A DNA stretch of 64,000 nucleotides. Origin: JASHVB01 sp035508435 (GTDB lineage: Bacteria; Pseudomonadota; Alphaproteobacteria; Acetobacterales; Acetobacteraceae). This document shows, piece after piece, positions 10,301 through 18,430 of the stretch. Each line of letters begins with the position of its first letter. The first letter of the stretch is position 1. Under the pieces are notes generated by a model that worked only from the letters and a program-made list of their open reading frames with translations, did not search any database and was not told the origin of the DNA. The stretch covers positions 76,510 through 140,509 of the forward strand of contig DATJNA010000209.1 in NCBI GenBank assembly GCA_035508435.1, written 5' to 3'. Made by a program: the position numbers and the translations under genes.

Positions 10301-10364
10301 CATGCCCGATGGCTCATCGCAGGCGGATATCGATGATCTGGTGGTCTTCCTGCTGACGCTCTGA
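7323..10364 (+). CDS. Large secreted di-heme cytochrome c, RoxA-like
   Basis: 1013 aa. I choose the ATG at 7323 rather than the upstream TTG at 7293. A purine-rich site (GGGGGAAA) sits just before it, and the protein then begins with a clean signal peptide ending near ANAADA (about residue 25). An N-terminal region with an IPT/Ig-like look (ILLRGRNFGPGPL, about 58-70) precedes the cytochrome part. Heme motifs are CAACH (475-479) and CARCH (776-780), much further apart than in its neighbours. The C-terminus (LVVFLLTL) resembles theirs. It is transcribed divergently from the redox operon. It is probably a periplasmic or exported oxygenase or peroxidase of the RoxA superfamily; the long N-terminal extension is unusual and may bind substrate or another protein. 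Confidence 0.85.
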   Translation: MRITQWLCSAWMVLVAFLTPVLANAADAPAIDSIIDRDSGTIIWSSANPKVHPSLKAGQAILLRGRNFGPGPLTMAKPGLAPPAGGVAPINGQHSIQVSPPEAAGKELSKVLFGNVRALERNLSSYPARIDITTGLASALASLKGKALDYFVEPWQPVPDTWAGDIYGWSDTEIDLTVPITAYDGPIQVIRIPTTGDYVLDIKTGKPLLYQDPNTARVVKDNHYAFVDVWRIARTGQTVLASNPVPATIAPDGSDRLQYGSAAGARQALAAATTQRLIKATPTLRSAADQFAYGEKAYWAWDWNLAVPHFVLGIDWDGIFGFDFDRNESHLEALARALEYKKSGIPEPKIEATGYNLPELAADGTTVMQTSLHRAMIDRTTGEGIRPFTSFGATPLLPDHGVTKVIAPAVAFNAQTFDGATPYPISPPFRLPPPLPKPLTEGQTKPTGWAGYVFAEAANLAPGQHNTVDWIGFNCAACHAARVTYEYAPDGTKVSRFFSGIPNPDWRALFLSLSGRALGLVADEGLPLNFIRQDYPRGTQANIKKQGQISGLLARVHLAADEFLAQHGFTLSKQKVDKTLLLYNLPPGSTEATLFETAGSPGDYANDYFFSPEAIPIITNHTPVRRALSRSELIDGFEGAYLHGEEPEGARGPMSARALQDLTLYTSTLRQDDELLRRIGVYRWLAYKHHSDWIGSDVNEGTFVSFGYQPDALLQPPRFPPPSAPNFGLGTMRDVAMADAAADVAHQVAPSDTFSQRFPNLVGHILHGARLYQASCARCHSPGNAGLWTNEDMHPISAAGGNEPTGRFFSPTIWQRRTQAIRTAILENLFWVQRRGLLSDGHIVTNAPDNMDGLDLVVRPDRCQAPTNPDGSVDLSRASDLYKRLYTIQQGVDHTFRIPSAGMRFEFYTRLRNDKPGVLQQIVAPDVNRRVSVEEDRFVARHAYFTRMDDGYYYWDYQKMRRNYGILEYGLDPRNPQDRARIGGLPAAPHPWCMPDGSSQADIDDLVVFLLTL

Positions 10365-10604
10365 CCCTGACCCGATTCGCCAAACAGTCGCGTCCGGGAA
10401 ATGCAGGTGAGGGGCCCCCCTCCTGACCGCTGCATGGTCGTGCACTGTGACATCATCCGATGACGTGGTCGGTCGTGCGTTGACGCCCGCTCGCAAGGCA
10501 GCGACGTGTACCAGACCTTGCGACGATTCCTGCGCGCACGTACCGTGCCCCTGAGACACAAGGCGCTGGCGGCAAGCACGTCCCGTGCCCAAGAGGGAGC
10601 GATC

Positions 10605-12323
10605 ATGAGCCAGAATACCAACCTGGTCATCCGCAACGGTACCATCATCGATGGCAGCGGCGGACCGCCAATCCGCGCCGACATTGCCGTCACCGCTGGC
10701 CGCATCGCCGCGATCGGGCAAATCTCCGAGCGCGGTGCTGAGGAAATCGATGCGAAGGGATTGCTCGTCACCCCCGGATTCATCGACCCTCACACGCATT
10801 ACGACGCGCAGGTCACCTGGGCCAGCCGTATAACGCCGTCATCCTGCCAGGGCGTCACCACGGTTCTCACGGGCAATTGCGGCGTTGGGTTCGCGCCCTG
10901 TCGTCCGCGTGATCGCGGCCGTCTGGTGGAGTTGATGGAGGGCGTCGAAGACATCCCCGAAGTTGTGCTGACCGAGGGCCTGCCGTGGAACTGGGAAAGC
11001 TTCCCGGAGTACCTCGACAGCCTGGCCGCACGCCGTTTCGATATCGACGTCGCCACTCAGGTGCCGCACGCTGCGCTGCGCGTGCACGTCATGGGCGAGC
11101 GTGGCGCCGCGCGCGAGCCGGCCACCGCGACGGATCGCGCAGCCATGGCGCGCCTCGCAGCCGAAGCGGTGCAGGCCGGCGCGCTCGGCTTCTCCACCTC
11201 GCGCACGTTGAACCACAAGACCGTCGCCGGCGAATCGATCCCCACATTGAATGCGGCTAAGGCGGAACTCGACGCCATCGCCACTGCGATCGGTGAGACC
11301 GGCGCCGGCTGGCTGCAGGTGATCGCGGATTTCGACACGCAATTGCCGGAAGAATTTGCCATGCTGCGCCGCCTCGCCGCTTGCTCTGGCCGGCCGCTGA
11401 CACTCACGGTGCTGGAGCGCGACGCCAAGCCAGACGAATGGCGCCGCTTGCTCGACGGCATTGCCGCCGCCAATGCCGACGGCGTCGCCATGACCGGTCA
11501 GGTGCTTACGCGTCCCACCGGCATCTTGCTCGGACTCGAAATTTCGCAACATCCGTTCGTCGATTGCCCGTCCTTTCAGCCGATCGCCACAGTGCCGTTC
11601 GCGCAACGGCTCGCCGCATTGCGTGATCCGGAATTGCGCCGCCGGCTGATCGCCGAAGCCTCGGCGCCGTCCGCGCTGGCGCGCCGCGTGCGTACCTGGA
11701 ACCGTATCTTTCCGCTCGGCGATCCACCCGATTACGAACCGGTCCCAGAGCGCAGTTTCAGCGCGGAGGCGCGTCGGCGTGGTCTCGATCCCGCGGCACT
11801 GGCCTACGACAGCCTTCTCGAGGACGACGGCCGCACCATTCTGTATCGCCCGCTCAGCAACTATGCGCACGGCGACCTCGGCACGGTGCGCGAGATGATG
11901 CAGCACCCCAACACCTTGCTCGGCCTCGGCGACGGTGGTGCGCATGTCGGCGTGCTGTGCGACGCTTCGGCGCTGACTTATGGCCTGACGCATTGGACGC
12001 GTGACCGCGCCGAGGGCCGATTCCCGGTGGAGTGGATGGTGCGCCGGCTGACAAGCGACAACGCCCGGGCGATCGGCCTGGAGGATCGCGGCATGCTCCG
12101 GCCGGGCTACCGTGCCGACATCAACCTGATCGACTACGATCACCTGAAATTACGCAAGCCGGAGGTGGTGTACGATTTGCCGGCCGGCGGTCGTCGCCTG
12201 ATGCAGCGCGCCGAGGGCTACGTCGCGACCATCGTCGCCGGCGAGACGGTGTGGCGCGACGGCGTACCGACGGGTGCGTTGCCTGGTCGTCTGGTACGCG
12301 GACCGCAGCCCACGCCGGCGTGA
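10605..12323 (+). CDS. N-acyl-D-amino-acid deacylase (D-aminoacylase) family amidohydrolase
   Basis: 572 aa. The ATG at 10605 is preceded by GAGGGAG, so it is preferred to the in-frame GTG 99 bases upstream. The protein starts with the composite beta-sandwich typical of the superfamily (LVIRNGTIIDGSGGPP). The metal-binding motif DPHTHYDAQ follows (about residues 62-70), then the family block GNCGVGFAPCRP (about 88-99) and a late GDGGAHVG (about 442-449). The family hydrolyses N-acyl-D-amino acids or similar amides in the cytoplasm. TRAP transporter genes follow directly on the same strand, so the substrate may be an amide or acyl amino acid imported by that system. Substrate specificity cannot be read from sequence. 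Confidence 0.88.
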   Translation: MSQNTNLVIRNGTIIDGSGGPPIRADIAVTAGRIAAIGQISERGAEEIDAKGLLVTPGFIDPHTHYDAQVTWASRITPSSCQGVTTVLTGNCGVGFAPCRPRDRGRLVELMEGVEDIPEVVLTEGLPWNWESFPEYLDSLAARRFDIDVATQVPHAALRVHVMGERGAAREPATATDRAAMARLAAEAVQAGALGFSTSRTLNHKTVAGESIPTLNAAKAELDAIATAIGETGAGWLQVIADFDTQLPEEFAMLRRLAACSGRPLTLTVLERDAKPDEWRRLLDGIAAANADGVAMTGQVLTRPTGILLGLEISQHPFVDCPSFQPIATVPFAQRLAALRDPELRRRLIAEASAPSALARRVRTWNRIFPLGDPPDYEPVPERSFSAEARRRGLDPAALAYDSLLEDDGRTILYRPLSNYAHGDLGTVREMMQHPNTLLGLGDGGAHVGVLCDASALTYGLTHWTRDRAEGRFPVEWMVRRLTSDNARAIGLEDRGMLRPGYRADINLIDYDHLKLRKPEVVYDLPAGGRRLMQRAEGYVATIVAGETVWRDGVPTGALPGRLVRGPQPTPA

Positions 12324-12406
12324 TCCGGGCTTCGATCGGGTACAATCAAGCAAGCGTTTGAACCCGCCGGCCGCGCGCTGGCCAAATTGTGGGGAAGGGA
12401 ACATCA

Positions 12407-13402
12407 ATGCCACTGCAACTCGCCCGCCGTCATGCGCTGATGGCGGGGGCCGCGGCCGGTCTCGCCGCCACAACGCGCGCCTCCGCCGCCACGCTTTGGC
12501 AGGCCTACACCTACAATCCGGTCGGCACGGTCGCCTCCGTGGTGGGTTTCAAGCGGCTGATCGACAATGTCGAAAAGGCCTCCAGTGGCAGCGTCACGAT
12601 AAACCTGCATCTTGGCGGCGGCCTGCCGATCGCCGGCAACAACATCACCCAGGCAGTTTCGCAGAACGTCATCCAACTCGCCGATGACGGCTTCGCCACC
12701 GGCAACATCCCGATCGTCGCGGTGCTGCGCTTGCCGATGCTATTGCTCAGCGTGTCCGACATGTTGCAGGCGATGGCGATCCTGCGGCCTTATCTCGACC
12801 GCGACTACGCCCGCAAAGGCATCCTGGTGCTGGGCCAATACACGTATCCGTTTCAGGTGATCTGGGGTCGCAAGAAGATCACCTCGCTCGCCGACATCAA
12901 GGGCTTGAAGATGCGCGTCACCTCGGTGGAGGAGGGTGAACTGATCCGCCGCTTTGGCGGCACGCCGATCACCATGAACACCGCCGATGTCGCGGCGGCG
13001 CTCGATCGTGGCGTGGTCGATGGCGCGCTGACCGCGAGTTCCGGCGGCGGCATCACGTGGAAGGACCTGCTGCACTGGCGCTACGGCTTCCCGACCTCGT
13101 TCGTCAATTCGACCTTCGTGGTGAACCAGGCCGACGCGGCGAAGCTGCCGCCTGCCTTGCTCGACGCGCTGCCCAAGATCGCCGACGAGGCGGCGCAATG
13201 GGCCACCAACGAGATGCAGCGGCAGGAGGATGTTATCACCGCCGACATGGCGAAGGGAGGCATGGTGGTGACGACGCCACAGCAGGCTGACATCCAGCTC
13301 GCGGTGCAGAAGATGCAGTCCTATTGGCCGGACTGGGCGAAGGCGCACGGTCCCGAAGCAGTGGAAGTGCTCGGCAAAATCCGCGCGGCGGTGGGACGAT
13401 GA
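12407..13402 (+). CDS. dctP: TRAP transporter solute-binding protein (DctP family)
   Basis: 331 aa. The ATG at 12407 follows a purine-rich GGGGAAGGGAA site and gives a signal peptide with a twin-arginine look (ARRHALMAGAAAG) cleaved near ASA. The mature protein has the DctP pattern: GGGLPIAGN, then IWGRKKITSLADIKGLKMR (about residues 148-166) and GTPITMN (about 186-192), which line the carboxylate-binding cleft in the family. It acts in the periplasm and hands its ligand to the DctQ/DctM membrane pair. The stop codon overlaps the start of the DctQ gene (ATGA, 13399-13402). Together with the upstream amidohydrolase this suggests an organic acid or acyl amino acid ligand. Confidence 0.88.
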   Translation: MPLQLARRHALMAGAAAGLAATTRASAATLWQAYTYNPVGTVASVVGFKRLIDNVEKASSGSVTINLHLGGGLPIAGNNITQAVSQNVIQLADDGFATGNIPIVAVLRLPMLLLSVSDMLQAMAILRPYLDRDYARKGILVLGQYTYPFQVIWGRKKITSLADIKGLKMRVTSVEEGELIRRFGGTPITMNTADVAAALDRGVVDGALTASSGGGITWKDLLHWRYGFPTSFVNSTFVVNQADAAKLPPALLDALPKIADEAAQWATNEMQRQEDVITADMAKGGMVVTTPQQADIQLAVQKMQSYWPDWAKAHGPEAVEVLGKIRAAVGR

Positions 13403-14028
13403 GCAGTACCCGGATGGGCGCAGCAGCATCTGCGATGGGCGCAGCGGCGTCTCCCTCGGGCGCATCGGCCGCCACGGCCAACACATCGGCAACCGTCGAC
13501 GCACCGCCCGACGCCGAGATCGTCGCACCCGCCTCGTTCGCCGGAATGCGGCTCGGGGTGCTGGAACGTGGCTGCCAGTTGATCTGCGGACTGGCCATCG
13601 TCGCATTGGCAATCATCGTGCTGACCGAAATCGTCACGCGCAACTTGTTCGACTTCTCGTTCCAGATTTCCGACGAAGTCGGTGGCTATATCGTCGTATT
13701 ACTCACCTTCCTGGCATTGCCGGTGTGCCAGGCGCGGCAGTCCTACCACCACGTGTTGTTCATCCAGATGCGCCTGCCGCAATGGCTGCGAGAATGGTTG
13801 AACCTGTGTTTCGACCTGCTGTCGCTGGCATTCTGCCTGGTGCTGGTGTGGCAACTCGGCTGGCAGGCGATGCAGACGTGGCAGACCGGCGACATCGCGC
13901 CAACCGAACTGGCGACGCCGCTCTGGATCCCGCAAACCATCATGCCGCTGGGGTGCGTCGTGCTGTGTCTTGTACTGCTGCGCGGCATCGGTCACCGGGT
14001 GCGGCGACTGCGGCGGACCGGCGCCTGA
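13399..14028 (+). CDS. dctQ: TRAP transporter small permease subunit (DctQ family)
   Basis: 209 aa. It starts at the ATG overlapping the DctP stop. The first 45 or so residues are rich in Ala, Ser and Gly and probably disordered in the cytoplasm, an unusually long tail for the family. Four hydrophobic helices follow, with the DctQ-type stretch ISDEVGGYIVVLLTFLALP between helices 1 and 2 and an amphipathic region before helix 4. The family forms the small membrane subunit that supports DctM and docks the binding protein. Confidence 0.85.
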   Translation: MSSTRMGAAASAMGAAASPSGASAATANTSATVDAPPDAEIVAPASFAGMRLGVLERGCQLICGLAIVALAIIVLTEIVTRNLFDFSFQISDEVGGYIVVLLTFLALPVCQARQSYHHVLFIQMRLPQWLREWLNLCFDLLSLAFCLVLVWQLGWQAMQTWQTGDIAPTELATPLWIPQTIMPLGCVVLCLVLLRGIGHRVRRLRRTGA

Positions 14029-14032
14029 GCCG

Positions 14033-15322
14033 ATGGAACTCGCCGCGCAACTCATCGGCTCGTTCGGATTGTTCCTGCTATTGCTCGCTTTTGGCATGGC
14101 GGTGCCGTTCGCTATCGCCATTCCGGGCGTGGTCTATCTGCTGTTTCAAGACGGCCCCACCGCGCTGAACGCCATAGGCCTGGTCACCTGGGGTAGCATG
14201 AACAGTTTTACCCTGACAGCGATTCCACTGTTCATTTTGATGGCGGAAATGATGCAGCGCAGCGGTCTCAGCTTCCGGATTTATCGCGGCCTGGCCAAAG
14301 TGGTATCCGCGCTGCCCGGCGGCCTGTTGCAGACGAACATCGTCGGCTGCGCGTTGTTCGCCGCGATCAGCGGCTCGTCGGTCGCCACTGCGGCATCGAT
14401 CGGCGGCGTCGCGCTGCCGCAGTTGTTGCAACGCGACTACGACCGACGGCTGTCCGCTGGCTCCCTCGCGGCCGGCGGTACGCTGGGTATTCTGTTCCCG
14501 CCCAGCATCGCCATGATCATCTACGGCTCATTCACCAATACTTCGGTAGCGAAACTTTTCATGGCCGGCGTGATCCCCGGCCTGCTGCTGACCGGCATGT
14601 TCATGGTCTATATCGGCGTGCGCGCCACACTGCGCGCGCGACGCGGCGTGACGCCGGAAACCCATGGCGGAATGCTCGCTGCAATCGCCGACATCGTGCC
14701 CTTCGCCCTGCTGATCTCGGGCACTATGGGCAGCATCTATGCCGGGATTGCCACGCCCACCGAGGCGGCCTCCGCCGGCTGTTTCTTCGCCCTGCTGCTG
14801 TGCATCGTCTGGGGCAATCTGACCTGGCAATTGTTCCTGGCCTCGATGCGCCGCACGGTACAGATCGTCGGCAACCTGATGTTCATCATCTACGCCGCCT
14901 ATATCTACGCCTACGCGATCGGCGTCGCCGGCGTGGGTGAGAGCGTCACGGCCTGGCTGATCGGTCTGAAGCTGACCCATTTGGAATTCTTCCTGGCGCT
15001 GCTCGTGCTGTACAGCGTCCTCGGCTGCCTGGTGGAGAGCATCGGCATGATCGTCATCACCGTGCCGCTGCTGTTCCCCGTACTGGCGCAGTACGGCATC
15101 GACCCGATCTGGTTCGGTGTCTTGCTGGTGATGTTCGTCGAGCTCGGCCAGATTTCCCCGCCGATCGGCATCAACTTGTTTGTTATTCAGAGCATCTGGG
15201 ACGGCGAACTGGGAGACGTCGTTCTCGGCACCATTCCGTTCCACATCCTGATGTTCGTCCTGTTGTTCCTGCTGATGGTGTTCCCTCAGCTCGCATTGTG
15301 GCTACCGGGACACATGTCGTGA
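14033..15322 (+). CDS. dctM: TRAP transporter large permease subunit (DctM family)
   Basis: 429 aa with about a dozen hydrophobic segments. It begins 4 bases after the DctQ stop. Family marks include the first helix pair with FGMAVPFAIAIPG, the motif GSSVATAASIG (about residues 115-125, typical of the transport core), LAAGGTLGILFPPSIAMIIYG (about 143-163) and, near the end, GQISPPIGINLFVIQ (about 372-386). DctM carries out Na+-driven transport of the ligand delivered by DctP. It is the last gene of the amidohydrolase/TRAP operon; the next gene is on the other strand. Confidence 0.9.
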   Translation: MELAAQLIGSFGLFLLLLAFGMAVPFAIAIPGVVYLLFQDGPTALNAIGLVTWGSMNSFTLTAIPLFILMAEMMQRSGLSFRIYRGLAKVVSALPGGLLQTNIVGCALFAAISGSSVATAASIGGVALPQLLQRDYDRRLSAGSLAAGGTLGILFPPSIAMIIYGSFTNTSVAKLFMAGVIPGLLLTGMFMVYIGVRATLRARRGVTPETHGGMLAAIADIVPFALLISGTMGSIYAGIATPTEAASAGCFFALLLCIVWGNLTWQLFLASMRRTVQIVGNLMFIIYAAYIYAYAIGVAGVGESVTAWLIGLKLTHLEFFLALLVLYSVLGCLVESIGMIVITVPLLFPVLAQYGIDPIWFGVLLVMFVELGQISPPIGINLFVIQSIWDGELGDVVLGTIPFHILMFVLLFLLMVFPQLALWLPGHMS

Positions 15323-15350
15323 TGCGCCGCCCCGACGGTCGCCGTTTTCC

Positions 15351-15426
15351 GCGGTGGCCTTTGGTCCCTGCCACCGCCTGCCTCGCCGGTGGTGACGAAG
15401 CGGGACCGAACCTGAGCCCGGTCCCG
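15351..15426. terminator. Two hairpins between convergent genes, probable transcription end
   Basis: Two perfect 8-bp stems lie in the 139 bases between the converging dctM and peptide-1 genes: GCGGTGGC / GCCACCGC (15351-15377) and CGGGACCG / CGGTCCCG (15401-15426). Neither has a clear T-run, so a classic rho-independent terminator is not proven. Confidence 0.35.
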
Positions 15427-15461
15427 ATCGCCGCTGCTCGTTCATAACAGCGATTGTATCG

Positions 15462-15659
15462 TCAATCCGGAAGCTCGTCCCACGTGCCGTTCTCATTCAC
15501 CTCGTTTGACCCGAGCGTACCGGTGCCGCCCTTCGGATAGAAGCTCGGCGGACCACCGGCGAATTCGCGGGTGTAGATCTCCTGACCGCCGGCAATGTTG
15601 GTAAGCTCCTCCGTCGACAGTTCGCGCATGGCGCTGGTCTTGGTCTGCTTGCTGGACAT
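15462..15659 (-). CDS. Double-glycine leader peptide 1
   Basis: 65 aa. The ATG at 15659 has a strong ribosome site (AAGGAGG, 7 bases upstream). The leader ends in MRELSTEELTNIAGG (residues 11-25), which fits the class II bacteriocin-type consensus ELS-x2-EL-x4-GG cut by C39 peptidases. The predicted 40-residue core begins QEIYTREF, is rich in Gly, Pro, Glu and Asp, and has no cysteine, so lanthionine or disulfide chemistry is unlikely. It is transcribed divergently from peptide 2, about 3.5 kb before the exporter genes. The function of the core (bacteriocin, signal or other) is unknown. Confidence 0.8.
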   Translation of the reverse strand: MSSKQTKTSAMRELSTEELTNIAGGQEIYTREFAGGPPSFYPKGGTGTLGSNEVNENGTWDELPD

Positions 15660-15758
15660 GGCATGGCCTCCTTGGTTGTTGCGACCCGCTCGGATGGGCG
15701 CTTCGCCCGTCCCTTGGGACGCGCACACCCTGACGCGGGTCCGGGGGCGCCGCGCGGC

Positions 15759-15793
15759 TCCGCGGCACAGGTGACCAGTGTTCCGCGGCACAG
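15759..15793. promoter_or_regulatory. Direct repeat in the divergent peptide promoter region
   Basis: TCCGCGGCACAG occurs at 15759-15770 and again at 15782-15793, a spacing of about two helical turns, between the divergent peptide genes 1 and 2. The second copy lies in a near palindrome, TGTTCCGCGGCACA (15779-15792). It resembles the perfect palindrome before peptide 3 at 25893. It is a possible shared operator; no factor is identified. Confidence 0.4.
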
Positions 15794-15864
15794 CCGGCAC
15801 TCGTGGCGCAGTGCAAGTTTGCGGTGCACCGGAATCATCCGGTCCACCAGCAGGGCACGAGGCA

Positions 15865-16023
15865 ATGCACACACTGCGTGAGCTATCCATAGACGAGTTG
15901 CGCGAAGTCATCGGCGGCACCGGTGCGCCAGCCCCTCAGGTAAAGCAGGGGCAAGTGTTCGAGATAGACGACTTTTCTTTCGACATTGAGCAGGTCCTGA
16001 ATATCGGGTCGTCCTCACGTTGA
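15865..16023 (+). CDS. Double-glycine leader peptide 2
   Basis: 52 aa. The start is the ATG at 15865, shortly after a weak GAGG ribosome site. The leader is only 18 residues: LRELSIDELREVIGG (residues 4-18) matches the same consensus as peptides 1, 3 and 5. The predicted 34-residue core is acidic and ends with IEQVLNIGSSSR. The block IE-x-VLNIGS-x-S recurs in peptide 3, so the two are related beyond the leader. There is no cysteine. It would be exported and cleaved by the C39-type transporter encoded at 19108. Confidence 0.8.
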   Translation: MHTLRELSIDELREVIGGTGAPAPQVKQGQVFEIDDFSFDIEQVLNIGSSSR

Positions 16024-16320
16024 TGGTCAGCCCATAGGCCAACCAGTGGCTGGGAATGGCCGAATCCTGCTGATCTGGCAGGGCAGGGGATGACGCAATC
16101 ATTGGCTCGGGAAGGCAGGTACTGTCCCGATTGGCTTGGAATTCGATCGAGGGTTGACCGTCGCGCCGCCTTCGTTCAGCTTTCGCAAATCTGGATCGCC
16201 TGACATGATCGCTGTGCGACGCGTCCGCCCCAACCGGAATGCCCAACTGAATGAGTCGATTCTTGATTCATGTTGGCCGTCAGCGGTTCGGCATCCGAAG
16301 CCAGCCGGAGCATTGCTGGC

Positions 16321-18234
16321 ATGTTGAAGCTGGCTGAACTGCTTCGCGTCGGCTGGGTACTTGGCTATCGGCGTGTTCCGTGGCCGCCTTTCGCGGGTGC
16401 CCTGGCCCTTCTCGTTGCATTGACAGCCTGGGTGCTCGCCTCGGACACGTTCCGCACCATGCCGCGGGAACGAATCTTCGACCGCATCCTTCCCGGCTTG
16501 CTCCATCGTGGCCCCGCGCCAGCGGACATTGTGATCGTCGATATTGATCGCAGGTCGCTCTCGGCTGTCGGAGCGTGGCCATGGCCTCGCGCGCAACTCG
16601 CCCGTCTGGTGGCGGACGTTGCGTCCGCCCATCCGTCAGTCATTGCGCTCGATCTGTTTCTTGCCGGCCCGGATCGTTGGGCACCTGACGGCGACAGGCA
16701 ACTGGCCGAGGCATTGGCAGCCGCTCCGACAGTGCTGGGGTTCGTGCTCGACACGAGGCAGCTGGGCGGCAGCCTGCCGACCACGCCCGTGCTGACACGG
16801 CAGCCGATAGCCCTGCCTGGCCTCTGGCGAGAGCCAGGCATCGGCGTGCCGGCCGCGTCACTTGTGGACGCCGCGGCCGGCTTTGGTGCGCTCGTTATGG
16901 CAGCTGACATTGACGGTCCGATCCGCCGGATGCCTCTGCTCGTGGCCGCCGACGGTGCCGTCCGTCCAAGCCTTGCCGTGGAAGCGGTGCTGATCGCCGG
17001 CGGTGGCGCGATGCTACTGATCCAGCCGGGCGGCTTGTTGCAAATTGCAGATCATGCCGTACCACTCGGCGGCGACGCACAACTGCGCCTTCCCGGACCC
17101 CCGCGGGACTGGTCCCATCATACCGTCTCAGCCGAGCAATTTCTGAACGGATCGACTCCGCGCGATTCGCTCCGCGGCAAGATCGTCCTGATCGGCGCGA
17201 GCGCGCCGGAACTTGGCGGGTTGCGAGAGTCCGCCGCATCGCTGACGACGCCCTCTGTCTGGCTGCAGGCGGAGGCCATCGCGACCATACTGCGGGGAAG
17301 GGTTGCCTTCCGTCCCTGGTGGGCCACGCACGCGGAAGAGGCTGCGACGCTTGCGCTTGGTTCGCTGGCGCTATTGCTGAGCGTATCGCTCATCCCGTCG
17401 CTGGCCTCCGGCCTGACGCTTCTGTTGTGCGTGGCCTGGAGCGGGTTTGCTCTGGGGGCGATCAGCGGTTTTCGCTGGTTGCTTGATCCGCTCGGCCCAC
17501 CGGCCATCGCGCTGATTGGGTTCATCGTCGCCATGCTGTGCCGCTTCGCCCGCGACGAGTGGCGTGCCCGCATGCTGCGATTGAGCTTCGAGCAACACCT
17601 CGCCTCGGACGTGGTCCGGCGCATCGCCGCCGATCCGGGATCGATCCGATTGCGTGGCGAGATGCGAGAGATCACCGCCTTGTTCACCGACATCGAGGGC
17701 TTCACCAGCATGACCGAGCGCGCCGCACCGACTGATCTGGTCGCGTTGCTGGACGCCTATTTCGAGGCGACGACACGCATCATCACCGACCACGGCGGCA
17801 TGATCGACAAGATCGTCGGCGACGCGATCCACGCGATCTTCAATGCGCCGTTCTCCTTGCCCGATCATCCACGCCGCGCGGTGGAAAGCGCTCTTGCGCT
17901 GTTGCAAGTCTCGGAGACGATGCGGGCCTCGCCGCTGGGGCGGCAACTCCAACTAGGGCGAACCCGTGTTGGTATCGAAACCGGTGCGGCGATTGTCGGC
18001 GACGTGGGGGGCGGACGCAAGCTCGACTACACCGCGCACGGCAACGCCATGAATGCTGCGGCGCGGCTCGAGGCCGCCAACAAGGAATTCGGTTCAAGCA
18101 TCTGCATTGGTCCCGGCACCGCCGAGCATTTGGACCCGGCCACGCTGCGACCGATCGGCACGTTGGTCCCGCGCGGGCAAAGCCGCGAGGTCTCCGTGTA
18201 TACGCTCGCCGTCCTGCCGGCAGCGACGCCATGA
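16321..18234 (+). CDS. CHASE2-domain adenylate/guanylate cyclase
   Basis: 637 aa from the ATG at 16321, which has GGAG about 11 bases upstream; an ATG at 16270 is possible. A first membrane helix (about 22-38) leads into a periplasmic CHASE2 sensor domain (about 45-325; DIVIVDIDRRSL, GAWPWPR, ALDLFL). Three membrane helices (about 340-415) and a cytoplasmic class III cyclase domain follow. The cyclase keeps metal-binding aspartates (FTDIEGFT near 456, KIVGDAIHAIFN near 497), DYTAHGN and the N-x3-R pair in NAAARLE, so it looks active. FecR-domain and CHASE2 cyclase genes are often paired, and a cyclic-nucleotide-binding protein sits in the exporter operon. It probably raises cAMP in response to an envelope signal. 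Confidence 0.88.
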   Translation: MLKLAELLRVGWVLGYRRVPWPPFAGALALLVALTAWVLASDTFRTMPRERIFDRILPGLLHRGPAPADIVIVDIDRRSLSAVGAWPWPRAQLARLVADVASAHPSVIALDLFLAGPDRWAPDGDRQLAEALAAAPTVLGFVLDTRQLGGSLPTTPVLTRQPIALPGLWREPGIGVPAASLVDAAAGFGALVMAADIDGPIRRMPLLVAADGAVRPSLAVEAVLIAGGGAMLLIQPGGLLQIADHAVPLGGDAQLRLPGPPRDWSHHTVSAEQFLNGSTPRDSLRGKIVLIGASAPELGGLRESAASLTTPSVWLQAEAIATILRGRVAFRPWWATHAEEAATLALGSLALLLSVSLIPSLASGLTLLLCVAWSGFALGAISGFRWLLDPLGPPAIALIGFIVAMLCRFARDEWRARMLRLSFEQHLASDVVRRIAADPGSIRLRGEMREITALFTDIEGFTSMTERAAPTDLVALLDAYFEATTRIITDHGGMIDKIVGDAIHAIFNAPFSLPDHPRRAVESALALLQVSETMRASPLGRQLQLGRTRVGIETGAAIVGDVGGGRKLDYTAHGNAMNAAARLEAANKEFGSSICIGPGTAEHLDPATLRPIGTLVPRGQSREVSVYTLAVLPAATP

Positions 18235-18243
18235 CCGGGCCCC

Positions 18244-18387
18244 TGTCATTGCGAGGCGCCAGGTGACCCATCCCATGTCATCGCGAGGCGCCAGGGGCGC
18301 CGGAGCAACCTCATTCATGCCCTCGCAAGAGCATGCGTGCGCCGCATCGACCTAGCTTGCTTCGTCGCTCCGCTCCTCGCAATGATA
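18244..18387. repeat. Dispersed palindromic repeat (TCATTGCGAG family), degenerate copy
   Basis: Two direct copies of TGTCAT(T/C)GCGAGGCGCCAGG (18244-18263 and 18276-18295) on the left and the inverted form, ending CTCCTCGCAATGATA, on the right (18355-18387). It lies between the converging cyclase and FecR genes. It resembles the palindrome at 26836-26918 and is probably a non-coding dispersed element. Confidence 0.6.
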
Positions 18388-18430
18388 GGCGGGTGGGCGA
18401 CGGCGCGCGTTCCGTTGAAAGCACATCTGA

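Noticed and set aside
10839..12143. Minus-strand open frame of 434 aa
   Set aside because: Antisense to the D-aminoacylase-type gene with clear metal-binding motifs.
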